From assembly GCF_963678635.1 (NCBI RefSeq), contig NC_087070.1, positions 30,977,704-31,041,703 on the forward strand: a stretch of DNA of 64,000 bases. The letters are read 5' to 3'. Under the pieces are notes generated by a model. That model saw nothing but the letters and a program-made list of their open reading frames with translations. It had not been told where the DNA came from and did not search any database. Below are positions 54,123-64,000 of the stretch, in pieces. The DNA is from Symsagittifera roscoffensis. Lineage: Eukaryota; Xenacoelomorpha; Acoela; Convolutidae. Position numbers and translations under genes: made by a program. Within the stretch, counting starts at the first letter, position 1, and each line of letters begins with the position of its first letter.

Positions 54123-54830
54123 TCAGCAAGTGTCCATGTTCCCATGGCTTCTAAAGACTTCACCTCTAAAGCCATTGCTGCCAGCCATGCTCCTTTTTGG
54201 AACCACTGCTTCTAAATAGGCCCATGGCTCTTGAGTTCCAGTCACTGAAGCATGGGTATAGGCCAGTCCGTATCGAATGGGTGGGTTCCTTGTCCTAACG
54301 GACCTCTGCATTGCATGATCAGTAGAATGTGATTCTACTGCTTCCTCCTCGACCTGATTTTCCTCAGTAGCCCCTACTGAATCTGCAGTATCATTATCAA
54401 ATGGCGCGCTTCGTGCTTCGTTGGTTTTCGTCGTGCTTGGTCGCTCAATATCAATGCACCCCTCGATTGATAGCTCCAGGGTTTGTAATGGCTCACTGTC
54501 AACCATGAAGTCATCTGGAATGATGTTTTCATTGAATGCCACGCTCTCTAGATCCATCAGCAGGTGGCTTTGCTCTCCTCGTCGTAACCAATGAACTTGC
54601 TTACCGTGCCCTTTGAATCCAGTTTGCGTCTGTTGCCTCAATCCAGATAGTACGCCAGACAACCGATCACACGCAAATAGCTCTTTTTTGATGGTTGCCC
54701 ATAGTGCATCTCTGTCGGTGAAAGGCGCTTCTTGTTGCTGGATGTGGGACACAAGTTGCGAACCCTCACAGTTGTCGACCTTGCTCGCATCCAGAAGATC
54801 TTCGGTAGCGTTGCTTCGGCCAGCAGACAT
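54123..54830 (-). pseudogene. Copia integrase-RT linker region
   Basis: A low-complexity linker with a typical RSVRTRNPPIRYGLAYTHAS segment followed by EPWAYLEAVVP. It overlaps the end of the integrase piece in another frame, showing a shift near 54640-54830. Confidence 0.7.
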
Positions 54831-55291
54831 CGAGTCATCTCGGTGATCACTCTGTTGTTGCGCTCTGCTACAGCATTCTGTTGGAGAGTATTGGGCACAG
54901 TGAACTCTTGCTTCACCTGGAACTCTCTACAAAATCTCCTACTTGCATTTAATGAACACTCATCTCCATTGCTAGTTCGCAGGCACTTCGGCGCTCCATG
55001 CTCGGCCACAAACTCCTGGAACTTCAGTAGAGCATCACTCTTCTTCACCAGGTATTTGACCACAGCCAGCCGACTGAAGTCGTCGATGAAGCTCAAGGCA
55101 TAGCGTGCACCATGCATACTCGGTACTTCAAATGGTCCCTGAATGTCACTGAAGACCCGTTGCCCTACTGCCGATGCTCTGCTGTCAGTTTTCTTAAACA
55201 ATGCTACTTCATTCATCTTAGAAGCTGCACACATTTCAAGACAAGCGATGAAAGATCCTGCTGGCTGAGCTGCCTCAGTCGTCGGTGCCAC
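54638..55291 (-). pseudogene. Copia integrase
   Basis: Integrase core with VFSDIQGPFEVPSMHG (first Asp), FIDDFSRLAVVKYL, KCLRTSNGDEC where the second catalytic Asp (normally SDNGGE) is lost, and NAVAERNNRVITEM holding the Glu. The catalytic triad is therefore broken. Confidence 0.85.
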
Positions 55292-56100
55292 AACATTGCA
55301 TCACTGGTATCCCTCCTTGTTTTCTTCACTAGAGTCATCGGGTTTCTGTTGAACTTGCACTCAAGGTAGAAAAGCTTGACACACTGCTTCACAGGTAGCT
55401 GTCCCCCATCTGGTGCCAGTAGATGTGACGCATTTGTGGCGAAACTGAAGCTTGAGCCTCTAGCCACAGCTGAGCTCACACTCATCAAGTTCACACTGTA
55501 GCTCAGCGCAAACAGCACATTGTGAAAAGTGTAGCTCCTCACATCATCATGGCAGTCCTTGATCTCCACTTCCACTGATCCTTTGCCCTCAATTCTGGAC
55601 AGCGTGCCGTTGGGGTTCTCCACAGTTGTCCCTTTGTTCCAGCTTTCAAAGCTAGAAAAGAAAGCCCTGTCGCGCACCACATGATTTGTGCATCCCATAT
55701 GCACAATGAGATTGTCTCCCTTCATTGAAGTTGCAGCACAACAACTGAAGAACCCTGTCCTCCCCTGCTTGCACTCTCTTGCAAAATGTCCAGATTGCCC
55801 ACACTTGAAGCACCCTTGCTTCTTTGCTCCTGGACGACTTGCTTCTTTTGACCCACTGCCTCGAGCACTGGATTGTCCGCTGTCACTTTTGGATTTGCAG
55901 TCTTCTGCCACATGACCCTCCTGACCGCACACATAGCATCCACTACTTGACACACCTTTCTTCTTCCTCACAGCTTGCATGGCTATATGACTATGTCCAG
56001 TCCTCTCTCCACATCCAGCCTTCCTCGAGTCATCGTAGCTCCTCAACTTCATTCTCAGCTCTGGAAACGTCTTGGCTGGTTGAAAGCTCTCTTGCACCAC
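55213..56100 (-). pseudogene. Copia gag zinc knuckles, protease and GAG-pre-integrase region
   Basis: Two CX2CX4HX4C knuckles (CYVCGQEGHVAEDC, CFKCGQSGHFAREC) are followed by the protease, where the catalytic D-S/T-G has become HMG in LIVHMGCTNHV. A SFATNASHLLAPDG segment and LWHRRLRQLSQQDLSSL, the pre-integrase HHCC start, come next. The mutated active site makes the protease inactive. Confidence 0.85.
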
Positions 56101-56203
56101 AAAATGCTCATAATGCTCAAATCACCAAAGCATTGAACAGTGTGTCCGTGATTGCTTCTCCAGTGTCGCTCAACCACGTCATCAGCTCTTGACTGCGAAC
56201 GAA

Positions 56204-56641
56204 TTAGTCGTCCAGATCTTCCTCTAATTCCAGGCGCAGCTTCGTAAGCTGACCTACTAGACTGACCACCGTCGGCCTCTCTACACTGCAAAACTTCTTT
56301 TGAAGCAGCTTCCAAGCCTTCGTCCCATCGCCATAGCCATATGTTCCCACGCAGTCGTTCTTTATGTACATCAAAGTGGCGTTGTTGATCACCAGAGCCA
56401 GGTGGGACCACACAGTGTTTCGATTGTCTTTCCTCTACTGGATCAACACTGCTCGCTCCTACATCTTGGTATCGTAGGCTGCCTGCTGATCAGCATTTGC
56501 TCTCGGGGAGAGTAGGCTCAGCCTCTGGCAGATCATCATTGCCCTGAACAGGCCCTTGGAATGCATCAGCGCCACAAACTTCGTCGTCCAAGAAGCAAAA
56601 TTTTCAGACTTTCCACTAAAAGCCGCCAGTTTCATGTCCAT
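56204..56641 (-). pseudogene. Copia gag N-terminal part
   Basis: Starts MDMKLAAFSGKSENFASWT, the usual F-x-G-x-N-F-x-x-W opening of Copia gag, with an ATG at 56641. A stop/shift near 56455 separates it from MWSHLALVINNATLMYIK and AWKLLQKKF at 56204-56413. Confidence 0.8.
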
Positions 56642-58190
56642 CGTTGCTTAAGGCTGCTTTTTTATTGCAGTAGGATTGTGGAAGTCTGCTGGCCCACGTC
56701 TTTTTTTGTTGAATCCACTAATATAATCGACTCAATATTCGTGTAGGATTCTTGCTCTGCTAAATATCTTAAGGACCCTTCCAGTTTACCGTAGAAGAGG
56801 ACTGACAGACAATCATAGTCAAACAGTTTTTTTCTCTGTGAAAGTGCGAGGCAAGCAGGGTCTTGAACATCAAGCGATCTAGCTAAGGCCTATTTTCAGT
56901 CACACAACCACTCTCGTAGACCCTTTTTCTGCTCAGTATGATGGTGCCAATTTGATCTAGCAGATAATTGAGTAACATCCTGTGGTTTTTAGTGACCTAC
57001 TCATCAATTTATTTGCTTCCCAGATCAAGATTGTTTGAAGGACTTGCTTTTCGGTGACGCATATTGTTTTCTTGTTTCACCACTACTCTAGATTCTCTGG
57101 TGTAAATTTGGATTAGGAAAGCACTCATCGATTTGATTTGCAGTGGAGTTATCATTGTTGAAAACAGTTTGTTGATTTCTATTCATGATGACTGTTTTTG
57201 TTCAAGTTGATTTTGAGAGATTGAACGAAAACAGTAAATACTTCAAGTTTGAACGTTCAACTTTGTTTTTATGCTGGTCTATGGTTTTGGTCACTTACCA
57301 TATATCTGGGAGTGTAAAACTTGAATAAGTTTCAAAAAATTTCAAGTTCGTATGCAAGTAGGAGTAGAAAATTGGAGGCTTTGGAGCTCGATACATCAAA
57401 GAAATCACATGAAGCCTTTCTTTGATATCCTCAGCACAAAAATATATGATCTTCACTTTTCATAGAGATACCATACATGCAGCCAGGGAAAATTAACCGA
57501 GATTTATGACACAATAGAGGGCTTGCCAGACAAAAACGATATATGTTAAAAAACTCATAAATTTTTAACTGCAAAAGTAATTAAACATCTCCACTGATGC
57601 ATAAATCAAACGGTAAAATAAATCAATGAGATTGGCTATCCGCTAGCTAAAGCATGCCTAAACTGTCTCTTGACTATAATACAAGAAAAACTCTACCCAA
57701 CTATGTACACGCTTAAAAAGGATACTGACTATTTTGAGAACTGTCGTGATATTTCCTCAGGAAAAATTATATGGTCAGGGTCGGAACAAAGTGAATTGAA
57801 AGAAAAGATACGTATTTTAAATTAAAATTTTAGAAGAAAACAAATGATGACGAGGTATTCCAAATGATTCAAGCAGTTACTCTGACGAAAGTAATTGATT
57901 GCTTAGCAAATAATTATTCAAAGGAAAAAAAATCAAAGAACCAACTGGTGAAAAGGTTACAACTTCTACAACAGAAAACGATAGACTGTTGATGCACGCT
58001 CTCCCATTGAACGTAACTCATGCATCAAAAGTCAGTTCTACTAAAACGGTGCGATTGGACAATTCAGAATGAACAAAATCATGTGAGGCTTCCTGAGTAG
58101 ACGTGAGATCAATTGCCATAACGTAATTATTTTGATAATGAGACAAACTGATTCCATGACTATCGTGAAAAAAATCTATTCTTCCAATGG
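56642..58190. other. No feature recognised
   Basis: AT-rich DNA upstream of the Copia gag. Expected 5' LTR and half-tRNA-Met primer site sequences were looked for and not found. There is no ORF with similarity. Confidence 0.5.
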
Positions 58191-58526
58191 GTTATCGTGT
58201 TGTTTGCTATCAATCGTTTATACAGGAGTATCAGCAACAGTATGACCGTTTCGGTAATTTGTTACTTCATTCCGCCAATTTGTACCCAAATACCTCGAAT
58301 CGAGCTCATCGCCACAATCAATCAATATACTGGCTCTTTGGCAAAAACATCTTCTTTTTCCGGCTTTGTACACCATTTGTGCACTAAAACTTCTTGGTAA
58401 AACTTTAATATAACTGTAAACTGCTTGTATAGAAAGTCATAAGGAGGTTGTCACATGAAAGTTTATTTATAACACCACTGATAACATAAAGGTCAGACGA
58501 TAAGAAACCACATGCAACTTTACCAA

Positions 58527-59440
58527 TTAAACGGAATTCGCTAGATGCAGCAACGATCCACTTACGTTCCAAGACATCTTCAGAGCGCCAATTAGCACCA
58601 TCAAAATCTGACGAATTGTTTTCTTAATAAAGTCTATGACAGGTAAGCCATGTTTGTTTTGCCTTATTACCGTCCGGATGTTCGGTCTCAATGAGATTTT
58701 TATCAGCAAAATTAACCTTAGTTGTTGCAATTTTTTCTCCATTGAAAGGCATTGTGCATTCGAAGCAAATTGATGAAAGGGGTTTTTTGACCAATTATGG
58801 GTTGTTTCATTGTGCTGCCTCTGTACTTTCAAGCAATTTCTTTGGGAGGACATTCAACCATCATTTTGAGAGATCCGTGCAAGCAATTTAGCTGAAAATC
58901 GGTACAGTTGCTTCTTGAGCGTGGGAACACCAGGGGAGTAAGATGAGACAGTTTTTGAGTAAACACAATTTCAAATGTAACAAGTAAAAGTGGTTTTTCA
59001 AAAAAATCTAATGAGCTGTGAATTTTTTCAGTTAACAAAAAAATCATGTTTCGCCTTTTGATGAAAAAAATGGAGCATTTTTTCGGTGGAGTGCCTTTCA
59101 TTGAAATGAGAAATTTTGTTTTTCTTCATGAAATTTTAACCGTTTTAGTTTTTCTGATCATTCCGGTTTTGCTGATCGGAACATGCATTTTTATTGTGTT
59201 TTTTCTCCGTTTTTTAAGGGTTGCTATATCTATTATTTCAGGTGCTGCTTGAACGAGTATTTTTTTCGAAAAAAGTTTTACTGGTGGTACTATTAGTCTC
59301 CGAGCTAATGGAAGTAATATTCGACCAATCGTTATTGATAGAGCTCCGAAGCCACTATCCCGCTGTCTGTAATGTTTTGAATAGTGTGGCATGGACGCTT
59401 GGTTATGTTGGTATGTCTCCAATCTCCTAATCACAAAGAT
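58527..59440 (-). pseudogene. Maverick/Polinton-like small capsid-gene block, copy 1
   Basis: On the minus strand, a short basic protein begins near 59434 with MPHYSKHYRQRDSGFGALS, PLARRLIVPPVKLF and VQAAPEIID, ending in a KKRRK-type basic patch. The Q-R-G-x-G-F-G start, Pro/Ala-rich amphipathic middle and P-E-I tail fit the small pX-like virion protein of Mavericks/adintoviruses, judged from pattern memory. Downstream, short pieces in shifting frames around 58690-58500 faintly resemble the next capsid gene (LIGKVACGF). It has many stops and is a relic. Confidence 0.4.
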
Positions 59441-59699
59441 TTTGACTTTTCAAATGCAAAACATTTTTTCCTCCTCCTCTCGCAAATGGTAAAAACCTAC
59501 TGGTTTCGTTTCGTAAAACCACCGCAATGCTCTGCATATTATTCATGAAGTGTTTTTTATAAATCAAGATGCTAAAAAACTTGCAATGATGTGAATCATT
59601 GCTGCAAGCGTAACCGTTTTTCAATCGCCGATTAGTATCAATGACTCTTAACAACTGTGCTTTGTTGTAACCCACAATCTGATTATGAATGATGATCAA

Positions 59700-61784
59700 G
59701 TAAAGAAAGCATGACTTAGGTTCCAGTAGATCAAGAGTGCAGTCAGAGGTTTTGTGATGTGAAATTGCTTGGCTCTTTGTTATGACTGGATATTACTGTT
59801 TCTTTATAAACATGCTGTTAGCACGTTCGATCTCTTACACATTTGAAACCTAAAATAGTTGGAATCTGTGGACTCTCAAAGGTAATAATTTCGCAGTATG
59901 GCATCTAATGGTTTGGTAAGCGGGTCCATGCTGTAAATGAAATTATCAAGATCAGTCTTCCGATTGATTTCGCTGAGTATTGTCTCGAGTTTTCGTATTC
60001 ACCTTGAGTGACTTCTTTTTTCTCTCCATCACATGCTCTAGATAGTTTATCTTTTGTCATTTTAAGGCTTGCTTTAACATAGATGTTTTTCCTAGTACGC
60101 TGTTTCGTTATCTGTTATTTTGATAAACTGAGTGAGAAACGTTATTTCTGTCAATACAACTCTCCACTCACCTTGTGTGTCGATGTCATTGCCTGAATTT
60201 TTTTTTGAAAATTTGCTAGCAATGTGTCAAAGAAAGGGTTCAAACAGGCTGATGACATCATTGTAAAATTGAATGAATCTTTTTTGCGAATAATTTGTCA
60301 CACATTGTTTAGTTTGATACTTCCTTTTTCATAAACCTGATTAGTTCGGCCTCAAAAATTTATCCTGTTTTGATTCCTCATAGGCGTCGATGAGAGGATA
60401 ACTTGGTGGGCTCCATGTTGGTGGGTCAATTATTTAAAAAATTTGGTAACTGAATGTTTGTTCATATCATTTTCAAAAATGCATGTCAATTTGTGCTGTT
60501 ATAACAAAAACACCCACGTAGGGTTTTTTCAACAAGCTAGTTTCAGCGATTGTTACCTTCTGAATGAAATGAGATCTGGGGCATCCTTTTTTCCATTTTA
60601 TTTGGGGCTAATCTGGTAACACCGTGTGTTCTCGAGTTTAACGTGTTAGCAAAATCTTTCATGAAGCTTATGGATATGAGAGTAGGCTTATGGATGAACG
60701 CTTTTTCATTTACTGTTCAATAAGATTCAATGCCTTGTTTCTCACATAAAATATAGAAGGGCAGCTTTAAATTTCCCGGCTATTTTGTTCACATCGTTTG
60801 TTTGATTGCTTCCGCAGTTTGATTTCAATGCTTCCGCCACTTTGATTTCAATAGTTGTACACAAGAAAAGGGGGAAGTGCAGTTCACTGCAACTGTAAGA
60901 TACTTAATGTCTTCGTTTTAATCTCAAATTTATTAACATACGCCAGGTTAAATGACCATATTTCGTCTTTTTCAGAAATTATAACTTTGAGGCGCGGTGA
61001 TTTGCGACGCAATGCTCGGTAGTTTAGATATTCAGGCTCTGTTATTGAAAGTTATTTCACTTTACTCAAAAAAATTTTCATTCCTCATTTAGGTTCTTTA
61101 CACTGCCAATCAATGTTTTCAAAGTTTCTCTTTATCTGCTGTAATCTTGCCATTTTTGTTTTGTCCTCTCTGTCTTTGTAGAATCTGAATCCTTATTACA
61201 CGTTTCTTACGATTCAGACTTTTCTTCTTTTTCTTCATTTTCTCCACTTTCTTCTTGTTTGACTTTTTGAGCTGACAACTCTCTTTCACTGTCTGCAACA
61301 CTTCTTCTGATACTGCATCTTTTGTTGCTTTTTGACCTGGAAACTTTTGGCGGAAACTTTTGGTTTATTGGCGGAAAAGATGGCTCTAAACTTTGAAGAA
61401 AATATGAGGAACCTCTGCTTCGTCGCTTCTGTTGAGCAAGTTCCGTAGTCGTTGACTGAACCGCGAGTTTGGCATACTTGTTCATAAGCAACTATTAGTT
61501 AAGTTTGAGAGCTCAAATTCAGTATGAAAGTAGGGTTGACAGTTTTCGAGTTTTTTGTTGTTTATCATACAAAAATATAATGCTTAAGAAGAGTTGGATT
61601 TTTATCAACATGAAACTTTCAAAAAATTCATTTATTGTGACCTGCTCTGATTTTTCTTTATCTTAAATTTTTTTGTCCGTGAAATGTATTTGTAACATGA
61701 AACGTTCAGTAGATAATGTCTAACTAAGCGTATAATTTATTTCTACTTCGTGAGAGGGAGACCTTGTTCTTGTGGTTTCGTTCC
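59700..61784. other. No clear gene; Lys/Glu-rich ORF at 61207-61491 (-)
   Basis: AT-rich. Two overlapping minus-strand frames at 61119-61491 encode Lys/Glu/Ser-rich sequence (KKVEKMKKKKKSLNRKKR in one, EESGENEEKEEKSES in the other) with no known domain. It could be a piece of the same Maverick-like element, but nothing shows it. Confidence 0.4.
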
Positions 61785-62495
61785 ACTTTGGCAACAACTA
61801 TTTTTCAGGGTTGATATAACTGGAGTACCAGTTGCTGTTGTTTTTTCTCCATTGAAGGGCATTGTGCATTTGAAGCATATTGATGAAAGGGGTTTGTTGA
61901 CCAAGTATGGGTTGTTTCATTGTGCTGCCTCTATGTATTCAAGCAATTTCTTTGGGAGGACATTCAACCATGATTTTGAGAAATGCGTGCTACAAGCAAG
62001 CAATTTCGCTGAAAATCGGTACAGTTGCTTCTTCAGCATGGGAACACCAGGGGAGTAAGATGACACAGTTTTTGAGTAAACCCAATTTCAAATGTAACAA
62101 GTGAAGGAGGTTTTTCAAAAAAATCTAATGAGCTGTGAGTTGTTTCAGCTAACAAAAAATTCATGTTTTGCACTTTGGTGAAAAAATTGAAACCATGTTT
62201 TGCACTTTGATGATAAAATAGGAGCATTTTCTTGGTGGAGTGCCTTTCTTTGGAATGAGAACTTTTGTTATGTTTTTCTTCATGAAGTTTTCACCGTTTT
62301 CGTTTTTCTGATCATTCTGGTTTTGCTGATTGGAACATGCTTTTTGATTGTGTTTTTTCTCCGTTTTTTTAAGGGCTGCTACATCTATTAGTTCACGAGC
62401 TGCTTGAACGAGTATTTTTTTCGAAAAAGTTTTACTGCTGGTACTATAAGTCCACGAGCTAATGGAAGTGCTACTTGTTCATTGCCCATAGAAAG
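61785..62495 (-). pseudogene. Maverick-like block, copy 2
   Basis: A direct repeat of 58705-59330 and of 62795-63504: shared text TTGTTTTTTCTCCATTGAAG, TCATTGTGCTGCCTCT, GGGAACACCAGGGGAGTAAG and TGCTGATTGGAACATG. The small basic protein frame is interrupted. It ends at CATTGCCCATA, where the GC-rich minisatellite begins. Confidence 0.45.
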
Positions 62496-62795
62496 TCGCG
62501 CGGCTGAAATTTTTTTATTTTCGTCGCTGAAATCTTTTCTGAAGTCGCGGCACTAAAGTTTTTTTCTTAGGTCGGTCTTTTCAAAGGTTGCGCCGTCAGT
62601 ATTTTATCAAGTCGTGCCGTCATTTTTATTTCTAAGTCCCACCGTCAGTCTATTCTTAGGTCGCGGTATCAGTCTTTTTGTAAATCGCGCCGCTTACAGC
62701 TTTTCGTAAGTCTCGCCGACGGTGCTTTTGTATGTCACGCCGTCATTCTTTTCTTGGGTGGCGCCGTCAGTCTTTTCTGAAGTCGCGCCGTCACT
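62490..62795. repeat. GC-rich minisatellite, about 25-33-bp unit
   Basis: About ten degenerate units around GTCGCGCCGTCAGTCTTTTC stand out from the AT-rich surroundings. It separates Maverick-like copies 2 and 3. The same unit reappears at the right edge of the window (about 63890-64000). Confidence 0.85.
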
Positions 62796-63640
62796 CTTTG
62801 GCAACAACTACTTTTCAGGGCTGATGTAACTGGAGTACCAGTTGCTGTTGTTATTTCTCCATTGAAGGGTATTGTGCATTAGAAGCATATTGATGAAAGG
62901 GGTTTTTTGACCAAGTATGGGTTGTTTCATTGTGCTGCCTCTATACATTCAAGCATTTTCTTTGGGAGGACATTCAACCAGGATTTTGAGAAATGCGTGC
63001 TACAAGCAAGTAATTTTGCTGAAAATCGGTACAGTTGCGTCTTGAGCATGGGAACACCAGGGGAGTAAGATGAGACAGTTTTTGAGTAAATCTAATTTCA
63101 AACGTAACAAATAAAGGAGGTTTTTCAAAAAAATCTATTGAGCTGTGAGTTGTTTCAGCTAACAAAAAACTCATCTTTCGCACTTTGGTGAAAAAATTAA
63201 AACCATGTTTCGCGCTTTGATGAAAAAATAGGAGCATTTTCTCGGCGGAGTGCCTTTCTTTGGAATGAGAACTTTTGTTTTTCTTCATGAAGTTTTAACT
63301 GTTTTCGTTTTTCTGATCAATCTGGTTTTGCTGATCGATTGTGTTTTTTCTCCGTTTTTTAAGGCTTGTTTCGGCTTTTCTTTCGGGTTGCTATATCTAT
63401 TATTTCAGGTGCTGCTTGAATGAGTAATTTTTTCGAAAACGTTTTACTGCTGGTACTATAAGTCCCCGAGCTAATGGAAGTGCTACTTGTCCAATGCCCA
63501 TTGATAGAGCTCCGAAGCCACTACCCCGCTGTCTGTATTGTCCTGAGTAGTGTGGCATGGACACTTGGTTATGTTGGTACGTCTCTAATCTCTTTGTAGA
63601 GTTTGTAGAAACATTGAAAGAACCAATTCGCAAAGACCTT
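62795..63640 (-). pseudogene. Maverick-like block, copy 3
   Basis: The most complete repeat copy on its left side in element sense: the frame from about 63590 reads SMPHYSGQYRQRGSGFGALS and LPLARGLIVPAVKRF before a shift. It continues beyond the end of copy 2 with text also found in copy 1 (CCGAAGCCACTACCCCGCTG). It shares the whole 61785-62495 block as a direct repeat. Confidence 0.45.
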
Positions 63641-63739
63641 CAACAGCAAAACGCATTGAACATTTTTAGTTCAATTGGAACACAACATAGCTTGCCGAGC
63701 TATAGGTGGCAAAAAGAAAAAATATAACGAACACAATTT

Positions 63740-63860
63740 TCACATAAGGATCATTAAGTATAAAAATTATACATAGGGACCATTAGGTATAAATATTTTA
63801 CATAGGGACCATTAGATGTAAAATATTTACATAGTCATCATTAGGTATAACCTATACCCA
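63740..63860. repeat. Short tandem repeat, about 33-bp unit
   Basis: Units of ACATAGGGACCATTAGGTAT plus an AAATATTTT-like spacer are repeated about four times. The last unit is followed by an inverted-looking ATAACCTATACCCAATGATC. Confidence 0.8.
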
Positions 63861-63889
63861 ATGATCCTTGTAAAGATTCCCCCACCCCC

Positions 63890-64000
63890 ATCGATCCCAG
63901 TGTCTTTTCTAAAGCGTCACCATAAGTCTTTTTTTAAGCAGCGCCCTCAGTCTTTTAGTAAGTCGCACCGCTGAAGACTACTTTTGGGTCGCGCCGTCAG
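63890..64000. repeat. GC-rich minisatellite, second array (runs off the window)
   Basis: Same unit as 62490-62795 (AAGTCGCACCGCTGAAG, GGGTCGCGCCGTCAG), continuing past the right edge. Confidence 0.8.

Larger units (their letters stand above)
52500..56641 (-). mobile_element. Ty1/Copia retrotransposon, degenerate
   Basis: Minus-strand pieces of gag, protease, integrase, reverse transcriptase and RNase H lie in Copia order (IN before RT). After the pol stop comes GTGGGGG followed by TGTTGAGG at 52654, a plausible polypurine tract and 3' LTR start. I find no matching LTR beyond 56641, so the 5' end seems lost. It has many frameshifts plus losses at the protease and RT active sites. Confidence 0.85.

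Noticed and set aside
56642..57400. A Copia 5' LTR and tRNA-Met half-molecule primer site
   Set aside because: No copy of the TGTTGAGGTC terminus and no convincing primer site; a GCTCAGTATGATGG segment near 56933 is too weak.

Overview
The window reads as repeat-rich, intron-containing DNA of an invertebrate animal. The evidence is a spliced DUF229-type (alkaline-phosphatase/sulfatase superfamily) gene with introns up to about 10 kb, plus animal-type transposons: a Ty3/Gypsy-like LTR element, Ty1/Copia, a CR1-like non-LTR element, Maverick/Polinton-like capsid-gene relics, foldback elements and MITEs. No CRISPR array, operon or ribosome binding site was seen. The species cannot be fixed from sequence alone; an ecdysozoan is my weak preference because DUF229 genes are common there. 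One 200-N assembly gap lies at 48473-48672.

Layout. (1) 1-26.4 kb is AT-rich. A probable first exon of an unknown minus-strand gene (408-582) leaves the window on the left. A six-exon DUF229 gene lies on the minus strand (23694 down to 2016). All five introns have GT/AG ends, the phases agree at every junction, and the exons sum to 759 codons including stop. Its introns hold repeats: a dispersed family in at least seven copies, a foldback element with about 300-bp arms, a MITE with a clean 5-bp target duplication, diverged roughly 162-bp tandem repeats, and a decayed second copy of the last exon. A retroelement ORF relic sits at 25.7 kb. (2) 26434-44849 is a very large (18.4 kb) Ty3/Gypsy-like LTR retrotransposon on the minus strand, visibly richer in G+C than its surroundings. 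Its two 878/879-bp LTRs differ at only about two positions. In transcription order it holds: 5' LTR (44849-43972), primer binding site, a 3.1-kb leader with iterated GGAGGGT motifs and a tandem pair of structured modules, gag-protease-RT (one frame), RNase H, a roughly 500-residue linker, integrase, an integrase tail fused to a macrodomain-like region, a 1003-codon ORF of unknown function in the env position, polypurine tract and 3' LTR. (3) 44.8-48.4 kb is a broken CR1-like non-LTR element (+). (4) 48.7-51.2 kb is a broken gag of a relative of the big element, on the + strand. (5) 52.5-56.6 kb is a broken Copia element (-). (6) 58-64 kb carries three direct copies of a short block that looks like Maverick/adintovirus-type small capsid genes, separated by GC-rich minisatellites.

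The part most likely to be new is the 18.4-kb element. It combines an intact 1003-codon third ORF with no env features, a macrodomain-like tail on pol, a leader with two tandem hairpin modules showing compensatory base changes, and a polypurine-tract motif (TGTCCGGGGAGT) that recurs inside the coding region. The pol frame is interrupted by two frameshifts and one in-frame stop, and gag by one in-frame TAG, although the near-identical LTRs say the copy is very young.
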